Position numbers and translations under genes: made by a program. From a virus: a DNA stretch of 21,904 nt. The stretch lies in the IMG/VR virus record IMGVR_UViG_3300031758_011559, positions 1 to 21,904 of that record. One strand, given 5' to 3'. The notes under the pieces were generated by a model. It searched no databases. It saw only the letters and a program-made list of their open reading frames with translations, and was not told the DNA's origin. Positions 14,226 through 20,501 of the stretch are shown one piece after another; position 1 is the first letter of the stretch, and each line of letters opens with the position of its first letter.

Positions 14226-14540
14226 TTATTGACCAAAGACCAAGTCCGACAATCCCTCGCAAAGGAAGTCGACCACCACTTGGACTTCCGTGTTGACCGC
14301 CGGCACATCCAAACCACGGTCGAAGTTGAACATTACTTTCCGGTCGGAAAGTCGCTGAATCCAAAGCTTCGAAATTTTGCTTTGATTCAGTTCGAAGGAT
14401 TCTTGGTCGGCGTGGTCGGCGAAGACCAAGGCGTCGAAGCGGTATTCATCGTTGATCTTGCCTTGTACCCAAGATCCGCCAGCGGTGCGGTTGCGGTTGC
14501 TGATCTTGGTGATTGTGAGGTCGAGGTCGTGTTCGGTCAT
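14226..14540 (-). CDS. Small uncharacterised protein (104 aa)
   Basis: MTEHDLDLTITKISNRNRTAGGSWVQGKINDEYRFDALVFADHADQESFELNQSKISKLWIQRLSDRKVMFNFDRGLDVP, then a strand and helix. It reads as an alpha/beta fold with many short strands; no family recognised. I take the ATG at 14540 with GGAGACGAA upstream, not the longer frame through the leader. Leader repeat copy 1 begins 41 bp upstream. Its stop is followed on the minus strand by a CGATCG hairpin in the leader of the HARE-HTH gene. Confidence 0.65.
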   Translation of the reverse strand: MTEHDLDLTITKISNRNRTAGGSWVQGKINDEYRFDALVFADHADQESFELNQSKISKLWIQRLSDRKVMFNFDRGLDVPAVNTEVQVVVDFLCEGLSDLVFGQ

Positions 14541-14580
14541 TTCGTCTCCGTTGTTGGGTTGGTGAATCGTTTTCGCGTTA

Positions 14581-14618
14581 ACACACATGAGCCATGCGGT
14601 TCAAAACGCATCAAGCCG
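14581..14618 (-). promoter_or_regulatory. Array leader repeat, copy 1
   Basis: On the plus strand it starts ACACACATGAGCCATGCG (shared by all six intact copies) and ends CAAGCCG, with ATGCG/CGCAT arms around GTTCAAAA in between. On the gene strand it lies 41 bp upstream of the 14540 start, followed by the partly shared CGCGAAAACGATTC and the ribosome site. Promoter or operator role inferred from position. Confidence 0.7.
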
Positions 14619-14621
14619 GAT

Positions 14622-14870
14622 TCAGAAGGATTTCGGAATCTTTTCTTTGGTGCATACCTGTGTTCGGAAATGTTGGGCGAGCTTCGCAGCCGTGGCTTGC
14701 ACATCGGCCAGCTCGTCAAAGAAATGTCTCAGGGTTGTTGGGTCGGCAGCGGCAAGGATCGGCATCTCCTCGATCGCTGCGTACAGGTCGCTGACGGACT
14801 GGAGCGCTCGTCGGTGTGCGCTGAGGAACTGGGCCGAGGTCAGGCGTGGTCGGTTTGTCATGGTTGGCAT
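14622..14870 (-). CDS. Small helical protein (82 aa)
   Basis: MPTMTNRPRLTSAQFLSAHRRALQSVSDLYAAIEEMPILAAADPTTLRHFFDELADVQATAAKLAQHFRTQVCTKEKIPKSF is predicted to be nearly all helical. The start is the ATG at 14870, with AGGAG 7 nt upstream; upstream codons are the leader repeat itself. The gene ends only 4 bp from copy 1 of the repeat, so its 3' end (a GATTC/GAATC hairpin) is fused to the next unit's leader. No family recognised. Confidence 0.65.
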   Translation of the reverse strand: MPTMTNRPRLTSAQFLSAHRRALQSVSDLYAAIEEMPILAAADPTTLRHFFDELADVQATAAKLAQHFRTQVCTKEKIPKSF

Positions 14871-14915
14871 CTTGTTTCTCCTAAGCTGGTTTGGACTGAA
14901 ATTGCATTTGCGATG

Positions 14916-14953
14916 ACACACATGAGCCATGCGGTTCAAACCGCATCAAGCCG
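14916..14953 (-). promoter_or_regulatory. Array leader repeat, copy 2
   Basis: Same 38-bp layout. This copy has a perfect palindrome ATGCGGTT-CA-AACCGCAT at 14929-14946. It lies 46 bp upstream of the 14870 start. It is the only intact copy not in the common reading phase of the others. Confidence 0.7.
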
Positions 14954-14955
14954 AA

Positions 14956-14993
14956 GGGGAAAAGATTCTGAAGGTTTTTCAGAATCTTTCCCC
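14956..14993 (-). terminator. Strong hairpin after the 15015 gene
   Basis: GGGGAAAAGATTCTGAA (14956-14972) pairs with TTCAGAATCTTTCCCC (14978-14993), 16 pairs with one bulge and a 5-nt loop. It lies between the stop of the 15015 gene and leader repeat copy 2. No clean T-run follows on the gene strand (TTCGGCTTG), so it may act as a stability element as much as a terminator. Confidence 0.6.
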
Positions 14994-15014
14994 AGGCGCA
15001 TCGCTGTGTTGCAA

Positions 15015-15284
15015 TCAGCTATTTCGGCATGTGTCCCATGCTCGTTTGCTGCCGTAACAAATCTGACCACCCTCGACGATGTAAACGATGTTTTCGTCGG
15101 CAACGTCTTGATCGTCGTCGGCTTCGTCGTCGTCGTTTGTGTCGTTCATCTCTTGGCCCGAGGTAACGCCACAAATGCGGTTCTCAAATGGCCAGTTCTG
15201 TTGGGTCATCAACCGGACCTCGGCATCGCCGCCATGTTCATCGCGGTAGTCGTTGAGGATTTCGATCAGGGTGTCGAGATTCAT
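15015..15284 (-). CDS. Small acidic protein (89 aa)
   Basis: MNLDTLIEILNDYRDEHGGDAEVRLMTQQNWPFENRICGVTSGQEM, then an acidic run (NDTNDDDEADDDQDVADEN) and a beta end VYIVEGGQICYGSKRAWD. The Asp/Glu-rich middle separates two parts that together look like one small alpha/beta domain with an insertion. The start ATG at 15284 has GGAG 9 nt upstream. The acidity could suit a DNA-mimic or chaperone role, but nothing shows this. Leader repeat copy 3 begins 44 bp upstream. Confidence 0.7.
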   Translation of the reverse strand: MNLDTLIEILNDYRDEHGGDAEVRLMTQQNWPFENRICGVTSGQEMNDTNDDDEADDDQDVADENIVYIVEGGQICYGSKRAWDTCRNS

Positions 15285-15327
15285 GTTCTTGTCTCCGTTG
15301 TTGTGAATGAAAAATCGTTTTCCGATA

Positions 15328-15365
15328 ACACACATGAGCCATGCGGTTCGAACTGCAGCAAGCCG
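15328..15365 (-). promoter_or_regulatory. Array leader repeat, copy 3
   Basis: Same invariant start ACACACATGAGCCATGCG and CAAGCCG end; the central dyad is TGC.GTTCGAAC.GCA. It lies 44 bp upstream of the 15284 start. To its right (upstream on the gene strand) are ACATG and GCATGC motifs at about 15382-15412. Confidence 0.7.
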
Positions 15366-15520
15366 ATTTCAGCAGCTTTTCCACATGTTTTTTCATGTTT
15401 GTTTGCATGCCACACATTGCCCCACGTTGGCGTGTGTTGCACTTGTTTCCATGTGGGGTCGTCAGTCGCATCCGAGACAAAGGACGCGACGGTGGGCGAC
15501 TGTCGCGACCGAATGAGAAT

Positions 15521-15544
15521 ACGCCGCGCATCCGTTCGCGGCGT
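15521..15544 (-). terminator. Hairpin terminator after the 15570 gene
   Basis: ACGCCGCG (15521-15528) pairs perfectly with CGCGGCGT (15537-15544) around an 8-nt loop, 25 bp beyond the stop at 15570. On the gene strand ATTCTC follows, a weak T-containing tail. The rest of 15366-15569 holds a CCCCAC/GTGGGG inverted repeat near 15420-15456 and no gene. Confidence 0.6.
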
Positions 15545-15569
15545 CCGTGGCATTCCGTTGTGCGGTGGT

Positions 15570-15827
15570 TTAGAGGATCGCGCCGAGCCGACTTCGCTTC
15601 ATTGCGTCGATGGCTTCGATGGCGTAAAGGTGTTCGACGAGCAAAGGGCCTGCGGACTCTTGTTGGTTGGCGTCGGCAATCTCAAGGGCGTCTGCCAAGG
15701 TTCGCAATCCCTCGACCGCGTTGTAGTACGCTTCTCGAATCTCTTGTGCTTGGTGTGCTTCCATCGCTTTGAAAATCACGCGAAGGGCTGCGTCGGTTGC
15801 TTTGTGTTCGTTACTGTTCTTGGCCAT
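15570..15827 (-). CDS. Small helical protein (85 aa)
   Basis: MAKNSNEHKATDAALRVIFKAMEAHQAQEIREAYYNAVEGLRTLADALEIADANQQESAGPLLVEHLYAIEAIDAMKRSRLGAIL. It is almost entirely predicted helix with heptad-like hydrophobic spacing, perhaps a helical bundle or coiled coil. GGAGACAAGACC precedes the ATG. Leader repeat copy 4 begins 47 bp upstream and a terminator follows, so this is a single-gene unit. No family recognised. Confidence 0.7.
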   Translation of the reverse strand: MAKNSNEHKATDAALRVIFKAMEAHQAQEIREAYYNAVEGLRTLADALEIADANQQESAGPLLVEHLYAIEAIDAMKRSRLGAIL

Positions 15828-15873
15828 GGTCTTGTCTCCGTTTCGGAAAAGGGTTCGAATCGTTTATGCGATA

Positions 15874-15911
15874 ACACACATGAGCCATGCGGCTCAAAAC
15901 GCATCAAGCCG
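15874..15911 (-). promoter_or_regulatory. Array leader repeat, copy 4
   Basis: Identical 38-bp layout with ATGCG/CGCAT arms and one substitution (GGCTC for GGTTC). It lies 47 bp upstream of the 15827 start, with AAACGATTC following on the gene strand as in copies 1, 3 and 5. Confidence 0.7.
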
Positions 15912-15938
15912 AGCTTGCAAACATTTCAAAAAGAATTT

Positions 15939-15964
15939 GCCGGCGGCTCCTTTGGGCCGCCGGC
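15939..15964 (-). terminator. GC-rich terminator after the 15981 gene
   Basis: GCCGGCGGC (15939-15947) pairs perfectly with GCCGCCGGC (15956-15964) around an 8-nt loop; on the gene strand it is followed by AAATTCTTTTTG. It lies 16 bp beyond the stop at 15981 and before leader repeat copy 4. Confidence 0.75.
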
Positions 15965-15980
15965 CATTCCATCTCTCTCG

Positions 15981-16271
15981 CTAGTCGTTCTTCAAAAAGA
16001 ACTTGAGCATTGCCTGCTGCTCGTAGAGTTTGGTGAGATCTGCTTTAGCTTCACGCGCGTTGCGGAGATCGCATTCAGCGAACTCAACCCAGGACATGCT
16101 GCAGGGTTGGTTGGCCAGCATGGCCTCTGTGTCGTGAACCGCGTTTTGGGCCCGTCGCAACATCTCTTGTGCGACACCGGCCAAGCGCCGTTGCGCGTCG
16201 GGGATCATCCATTCGAGGCGTCGCAGTTGTGCTTGAATCGCTTGCTCGACGTTGTTGGTTGTTTCGCTCAT
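15981..16271 (-). CDS. Small helical protein (96 aa)
   Basis: MSETTNNVEQAIQAQLRRLEWMIPDAQRRLAGVAQEMLRRAQNAVHDTEAMLANQPCSMSWVEFAECDLRNAREAKADLTKLYEQQAMLKFFLKND. Long amphipathic helices suggest a coiled coil or helical hairpin. GGAGAAAAAACC precedes the ATG at 16271. It is a single-gene unit with its own leader repeat (copy 5, 47 bp upstream) and terminator. No family recognised. Confidence 0.7.
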   Translation of the reverse strand: MSETTNNVEQAIQAQLRRLEWMIPDAQRRLAGVAQEMLRRAQNAVHDTEAMLANQPCSMSWVEFAECDLRNAREAKADLTKLYEQQAMLKFFLKND

Positions 16272-16317
16272 GGTTTTTTCTCCGTTTCGGAAAGGGAATG
16301 GAATCGTTTACGTGATG

Positions 16318-16355
16318 ACACACATGAGCCATGCGGTTCGAATAACCTCAAGCCG
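16318..16355 (-). promoter_or_regulatory. Array leader repeat, copy 5
   Basis: Same layout; the central dyad has changed to GGTT/AACC around CGAAT. It lies 47 bp upstream of the 16271 start. To its right GATTCC-AAAA-GGAATC (16368-16383) forms a small hairpin. Confidence 0.7.
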
Positions 16356-16521
16356 AGCCTTCGAGGATTCCAAAAGGAATCTGAATGTTTTTTAGGATCG
16401 CGTCAGTTCGCACAAAACGCGCCGCGTTGTGTTGCGGTTCGGGTTTGGCCACTATTAGTGACATACACGATTCGACCCCACGGTGACGTAAAATTGGCCC
16501 CACGTCGCCAAACGTGTGAAA

Positions 16522-16541
16522 GCCGAACCTCCGTGTTCGGC
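16522..16541 (-). terminator. Terminator after the amidoligase gene
   Basis: GCCGAAC (16522-16528) pairs with GTTCGGC (16535-16541) around a 6-nt loop, followed on the gene strand by TTTC. It lies 18 bp beyond the stop at 16560. Confidence 0.65.
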
Positions 16542-16559
16542 GTTTCGTTTGGTTGTGGG

Positions 16560-17417
16560 CTATGCCGCGCGGTCGTATTTGCGGGCGAGGTCGAGGAGCT
16601 TGGTTTTGATCGTTTTCCATTCCGGTTTGGTTTCGCTGGCGATCTCTCCGTAGACCTTGTCGCGAAGGGCACCCTTGTACCAACCCTTGGTCCATCCGAG
16701 TCGGTAGAACAATCGGTTGAGTTCCGTCTCGCCAAGGCCGGCACCAGGGCGATCCCAGCAACTCTTGGTGCCTTCCTTTTTGATGTAGTCCCATTCGCTG
16801 CAGCGTTTGGTATTGAGGGCGAGTTCAACCAAACCCAAAACCATCATCAGGTATCCGACCACCTTGGTCTTGTTGAGCGTTCCGCCGAAGGCTCGGAACT
16901 CGATTCGGTTCTTGCCGCGGGTCAGGTGGGTCAGGTTCAGCAGGTGGTAGCGATCCGATTCGCATCGGCTCTTGGCGTTGTCTTTGTTTCCGTATTGTTT
17001 GATTCGCTTGGCGTACATCATTTGTTCGCGTTTGCGGGTTCCGGTCGAAGCGTAAATCGCTCGTTCGTGGTTGCCGACCAAGGAAATCAATCTTGCCAAA
17101 GCGGCCGCGTCTCCATTCCAGCTAACCGTTATGTGAAGGCCGCAGCTCGAATTTACTTGGCCACCTCGTGCGTTGATTTGGTCGATCGCGTTTTCGATCT
17201 GTCGTACGCCATCAACCCCTTTGAGTATTGGGCTTACAAACTCGCATCCTTTGCGTGCGTTGTTTTCGGGGCGGATGCTCCCGTCGCGTTCTGCTTTCCA
17301 TCCGGTTGGCAGCCAAGGTACTTGGTATCCGCTGTGGTAGGGTCCGATCGGTGTGTTGTCGGTACCGGGGAGGGTGGTTTCGAATTCGATTCCGAAGGCG
17401 ATTTCGTTTGCGTTCAT
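16560..17417 (-). CDS. Putative amidoligase (COOH-NH2 ligase family)
   Basis: 285 aa from the ATG at 17417, with AAGGAACAG upstream; the frame runs on through the leader repeat but that part is not conserved in character. Motifs of the Amidoligase_2 family (glutamine-synthetase/GCS-like fold) are present: FGIEFET (8-14), AERDGSI (42-48), GCEFVSP (57-63), CGLHITV (92-98) and RIEFRAFGGTLN (171-182). The acidic and basic residues of these motifs bind metal and ATP in the family, which joins a carboxyl and an amine, with suggested roles in cell-wall or peptide modification. It is the largest gene of the array and the first one transcribed on this strand, preceded by leader repeat copy 6. The substrate is unknown. 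Confidence 0.85.
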   Translation of the reverse strand: MNANEIAFGIEFETTLPGTDNTPIGPYHSGYQVPWLPTGWKAERDGSIRPENNARKGCEFVSPILKGVDGVRQIENAIDQINARGGQVNSSCGLHITVSWNGDAAALARLISLVGNHERAIYASTGTRKREQMMYAKRIKQYGNKDNAKSRCESDRYHLLNLTHLTRGKNRIEFRAFGGTLNKTKVVGYLMMVLGLVELALNTKRCSEWDYIKKEGTKSCWDRPGAGLGETELNRLFYRLGWTKGWYKGALRDKVYGEIASETKPEWKTIKTKLLDLARKYDRAA

Positions 17418-17475
17418 CGTTCTGTTCCTTTGTGGTTCGAGGTGTGTTTTGCGTCGCGTTTTCTGCGTCGCGATG

Positions 17476-17513
17476 ACACACATGAGCCATGCGTTTCGAG
17501 GAACATCCAGGCG
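17476..17513 (-). promoter_or_regulatory. Array leader repeat, copy 6
   Basis: Invariant ACACACATGAGCCATGCG start; the dyad and tail have diverged (GAACATCCAGGCG in place of GCATCAAGCCG). It lies 59 bp upstream of the amidoligase start and faces the divergent packaging operon. Confidence 0.65.
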
Positions 17514-17519
17514 ATTCCC

Positions 17520-17657
17520 GCATGTTTTTCCAGTAATTCTGCATGTTTCCTGGGAGGCCACCGGTGCCCCAACATTACGCGACGGTCGCGTCCAAACATG
17601 CTCCGCATAACGAGGCGAACATGCGGCTAAGACGCGACAGTGCGCAATCGGTGCCCC
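17520..17657. promoter_or_regulatory. Divergent control region before the packaging operon
   Basis: Between the minus-strand array and the plus-strand head genes lie four GCATGT/ACATGC sites (17520-17525, 17541-17546, 17596-17601, 17619-17624), a perfect 15-bp palindrome ACGCGAC-G-GTCGCGT (17577-17591), and CGGTGCCCC twice (17562-17570, 17649-17657). No gene fits here. The dyads suggest regulator binding sites between divergent promoters, but no promoter hexamers stand out. Confidence 0.45.
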
Positions 17658-17691
17658 CACGTTTCAAGATGCCAAACCATGGAGAAATGCG

Positions 17692-17898
17692 ATGAGTGAA
17701 GGAAACAATCAGGTCGATCCGACGAGGCTTTCGTTAGAGCAAGCAGCGAAGCTATTGTCGGCCGCATTCCGAGAACGCATCGAGCCAGAGGAGATTCGAC
17801 TGGACGTACAAGAAGGTGCGCCGGTGAACGTTGATGGAACGATCAACCTCGTGCACTACAGCGCATGGCAAGCAAAGGAGATGGGACGTGGCGAGTGA
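17692..17898 (+). CDS. Small protein related to the terminase N-terminal domain (68 aa)
   Basis: MSEGNNQVDPTRLSLEQAAKLLSAAFRERIEPEEIRLDVQEGAPVNVDGTINLVHYSAWQAKEMGRGE, with GGAG 8 nt upstream. It occupies the place of a terminase small subunit. Its residues 9-59 align with the first 55 residues of the next protein: both read DPxxL, LL, a segment ending GAP/GAR, then D-G/K-TxxLxxYxAW. The shared part looks like a small helix-turn-helix domain, so it may be the DNA-recognition partner of the terminase. The stop lies 11 nt inside the next gene. The homology is seen by eye; the function is inferred. Confidence 0.65.
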   Translation: MSEGNNQVDPTRLSLEQAAKLLSAAFRERIEPEEIRLDVQEGAPVNVDGTINLVHYSAWQAKEMGRGE

Positions 17899-20158
17899 TC
17901 CAAGGAAACTAAAACCAAGCGAACTATGCCGACTACTCAACTCGACGCCGCTAGGCGAGGTGATCAGCGAACGGCAACTCTATCGGCATCGTCAACGCGC
18001 CGGCGCACGCATCGGCGACAACAAGACCGTTGACTTGCTTCGCTATTGCGCTTGGATGCATGTCGTACGACATACGCCTCGTACGACCAACGGTGTCGAT
18101 CCATACGATGCGATGAAGGAACGAGCGCGTGCGCGAAATGCAGCGCTCGCACTTGCCGGTCGCGACATTGGTGAACTATCAGAGGTCGATAACCCAGATC
18201 GCAAAGATCGCGCGTCGCGTGACTTCCGATACTTTTGTGAAACCTATTTTCCATTGACGTTTCATCTGGCTTGGTCGCCGGACCATATTAAGGTCATCAA
18301 TAAGATTGAGCAAGCCGTTGTCCATGGGGGCTTGTTCGCACTCGCGATGGCTCGTGGTAGCGGTAAGAGTTCGATTGCCGAAGTCGCATGTATTTGGGCA
18401 GTGCTCTATGGGCATCGCAACTTCGTATGTTTGATCGGCAGCGATGAAGGGCATGCATGTGATATGCTCGATTCGATCAAAACCGAACTCGATAGCAACG
18501 AGTTGCTCTTAGCCGACTTCCCAGAGGTTTGTTTTCCCATCCAAGCCCTCGATGGGATTTCGAATCGGGCGAACGGCCAACTCTATAAAGGGAAACGCAC
18601 TCAGATTGGATGGACAGCAAAAGAAGTCGTCTTGCCAACGATCGAGGGTAGCAGCGCTAGCGGTGCGATCATCAAGGTCGCCGGCCTAACTGGCCGCATC
18701 CGAGGTATGAAGTTCAAGCGTCCTGACGGTAGAACAGTGCGTCCAAGTCTCGTGGTACTGGATGACCCGCAAACGGATGAAAGTGCTCGTTCGCTCTCGC
18801 AATGTGCGAATCGCGAAAGCATACTCGCCGGCGCGGTGCTTGGCTTGGCCGGGCCGGGCAAGAAGATCTCGGGCATCATGCCCTGCACCGTAATTCGCCC
18901 GGGTGATATGGCCGACAATATCCTCGATCGCAATCGCCATCCGGAATGGAATGGCGAACGCACCAAAATGGTTTATGCGTTCCCCAAGAACGAAACGCTA
19001 TGGGAACGTTACGCCGAAATCCGCGCCGAAGGGATGCGTGGCGGTGATGGTGGTGAAGCTGCCACCGAGTTCTATCGTCAGAACCAAGCCGCGATGGACG
19101 AGGGTGCCGTTATCGCTTGGCAAGAGCGGTTCAACTACGACGAACTCTCCGCGATCCAACACGCAATGAACCTCAAATTGCAAGACGAAGCAGCGTTCTT
19201 CGCCGAATATCAAAACCAGCCTCTGCCGGCGGAGACGGTTGTCGATGGGATGCTCAAACCCGAAGAGGTCGCCAGCAAATTCAACCGCATGGAACGCGGG
19301 TTGGTCTCGATCGGCGCGAATCATCTCACTGCATTCATCGACGTCCAGCAGAAGCTACTCTTCTTTGTGGTCGCTGCGTGGGAGGATGATTTCACCGGTT
19401 ATGTGATTGACTATGGTTGCTACCCTGACCAGCAGCGTCCGTACTTCACACTACGTGAGGCACGGCAAACGCTGAGCTCCGAAGCGACTGGAACCGGACT
19501 AGAGGGATCGATCTACGCCGGCCTCGAATCGCTGACATCGAAACTGCTCGAACGCGAGTGGCAACGCGATGATGGTGCAGCGATGCGGATCGGTCGCTGT
19601 TTGATCGATGCCAACTGGGGCCAGTCGACTGATGTGGTCTACCAGTTCTGCCGACAGTCCAAGCACGCCGCTGTGATCATTCCCAGCCATGGTCGGTTCG
19701 TCGGCGCTTCGAGCTTGCCGTTTAGCGAGTATCGTCGCAGGCCAGGTGACCGCGTAGGTCTCAATTGGCGTATACCTAGTGTGCATGGCAAACGAGCCAT
19801 CCGTCACGTGGTCTACGATACCAACTGGTGGAAGTCGTTTATCAACGCTCGGCTTCGTGTTTCGATGGGTGATCGCGGTTGCCTCTCGCTCTTTGGTACG
19901 AACGCCGAAACGCATCGCATGCTCGGCGAGCACCTAACTTCCGAGTACTTCATCAAAACCGAGGCTCGCGGACGGAGCGTTGATGAGTGGAAGCAGCGCC
20001 CGGAGCAGCCCGACAACCACTGGTTCGACTGTTTGGTTGGTTCTGCGGTCGCGGCATCCATGCAAGGAGTGATTCTTCCAGGCATCGAAGGTAAAGCTGA
20101 AGTCCGTAAGGGACGAATGAGCTTTACTGAAATGCAAAAGCGACGCCGGAGCAAATAG
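17888..20158 (+). CDS. Phage terminase large subunit (GpA-like ATPase-nuclease)
   Basis: 756 aa from the GTG at 17888, which has AAGGAG (17876-17881) 6 nt upstream; an ATG at 17831 in frame is possible but lacks a ribosome site. Residues 1-58 are a small domain shared with the preceding protein. The ATPase shows Walker A ARGSGKSS (about 155-162) and Walker B SLVVLDDPQTD (about 286-296). The RNase H-like nuclease shows acidic strands FIDVQQK (about 483), LIDANWG (about 571) and a late DNHWFDC (about 708). It packages DNA into the prohead and cuts at termini, as in lambda gpA. A gpW-position protein and lambda-type portal follow, supporting the call. Confidence 0.9.
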   Translation: MASDPRKLKPSELCRLLNSTPLGEVISERQLYRHRQRAGARIGDNKTVDLLRYCAWMHVVRHTPRTTNGVDPYDAMKERARARNAALALAGRDIGELSEVDNPDRKDRASRDFRYFCETYFPLTFHLAWSPDHIKVINKIEQAVVHGGLFALAMARGSGKSSIAEVACIWAVLYGHRNFVCLIGSDEGHACDMLDSIKTELDSNELLLADFPEVCFPIQALDGISNRANGQLYKGKRTQIGWTAKEVVLPTIEGSSASGAIIKVAGLTGRIRGMKFKRPDGRTVRPSLVVLDDPQTDESARSLSQCANRESILAGAVLGLAGPGKKISGIMPCTVIRPGDMADNILDRNRHPEWNGERTKMVYAFPKNETLWERYAEIRAEGMRGGDGGEAATEFYRQNQAAMDEGAVIAWQERFNYDELSAIQHAMNLKLQDEAAFFAEYQNQPLPAETVVDGMLKPEEVASKFNRMERGLVSIGANHLTAFIDVQQKLLFFVVAAWEDDFTGYVIDYGCYPDQQRPYFTLREARQTLSSEATGTGLEGSIYAGLESLTSKLLEREWQRDDGAAMRIGRCLIDANWGQSTDVVYQFCRQSKHAAVIIPSHGRFVGASSLPFSEYRRRPGDRVGLNWRIPSVHGKRAIRHVVYDTNWWKSFINARLRVSMGDRGCLSLFGTNAETHRMLGEHLTSEYFIKTEARGRSVDEWKQRPEQPDNHWFDCLVGSAVAASMQGVILPGIEGKAEVRKGRMSFTEMQKRRRSK

Positions 20159-20197
20159 CTCTCCAAGATTGAATCAAAAAAAATCTTCTGGTTCGTC

Positions 20198-20236
20198 CGT
20201 CAATCTACATGTGAACCGGGTATTCCTACAGATAGA
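20198..20236 (+). promoter_or_regulatory. Candidate phage promoter, copy 2 of a 39-bp motif
   Basis: CGTCAAT (20198-20204), 10 bp, ACCGGGTATTCC (20215-20226), one base, ACAGATAGA (20228-20236). The 22-bp right block differs from that at 1246-1267 by one base. It lies 34 bp before the start at 20271, in the 112-bp gap after the terminase gene, which also holds a weak AAGATT/AATCTT hairpin. It could start the head-gene transcript. Confidence 0.6.
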
Positions 20237-20270
20237 AGTCCACGTCTTCATTCTTAGGTAGGCCGATAGC

Positions 20271-20468
20271 ATGTCAGATAACTTGCAAGAGACGATTCGC
20301 GAGAGTGCGAAAGCACCCGCTAAGGCATCGGGAGATGCCGGAAGCGTCGAGCAGCACAAGCTCACCGAGCAGATTGCTGCTGACAAGTATCTGGCGTCCA
20401 AGGCGGCCGCCTCTAAGCCGAAGCGTGGCCTTCGATTTAACAAGCTCGTGCCACCAGGTGCCGACTAA
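20271..20468 (+). CDS. Small head-joining-position protein (65 aa)
   Basis: MSDNLQETIRESAKAPAKASGDAGSVEQHKLTEQIAADKYLASKAAASKPKRGLRFNKLVPPGAD. The first half is helical and polar; the end GLRFNKLVPPG is well formed. It lies exactly where lambda has gpW, between terminase large subunit and portal, and is of similar size. I recall similar small proteins in this position in other phages, usually left unnamed; gpW identity by sequence is not shown. AGGTAGG lies about 8 nt upstream of the ATG, and the 39-bp promoter motif precedes it. Confidence 0.75.
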   Translation: MSDNLQETIRESAKAPAKASGDAGSVEQHKLTEQIAADKYLASKAAASKPKRGLRFNKLVPPGAD

Positions 20469-20501
20469 CCGTTCGCGCTTGATTGAGCTTGTTTCTATAG
20501 G

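Noticed and set aside
16348-16828. Two minus-strand frames of 141-148 codons beside the amidoligase
   Set aside because: They overlap the amidoligase coding sequence in other frames, are Arg/Pro/Ser-rich, and have no ribosome site or motif.
14581-17513. CRISPR array or integron cassette array
   Set aside because: Spacings between repeats are 335-1158 bp and contain genes, not short spacers, and there are no Cas1/Cas2. The repeats lack the GTTRRRY/RYYYAAC core of attC sites and there is no integron integrase.
12156-17630. An 1824-codon plus-strand frame as a giant protein
   Set aside because: It lies opposite eleven minus-strand genes, several with clear families (amidoligase, HARE-HTH, DUF4314) and ribosome sites. 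Its translation is Arg/Cys/Val-rich with no domains. Kept only as an observation about phase.
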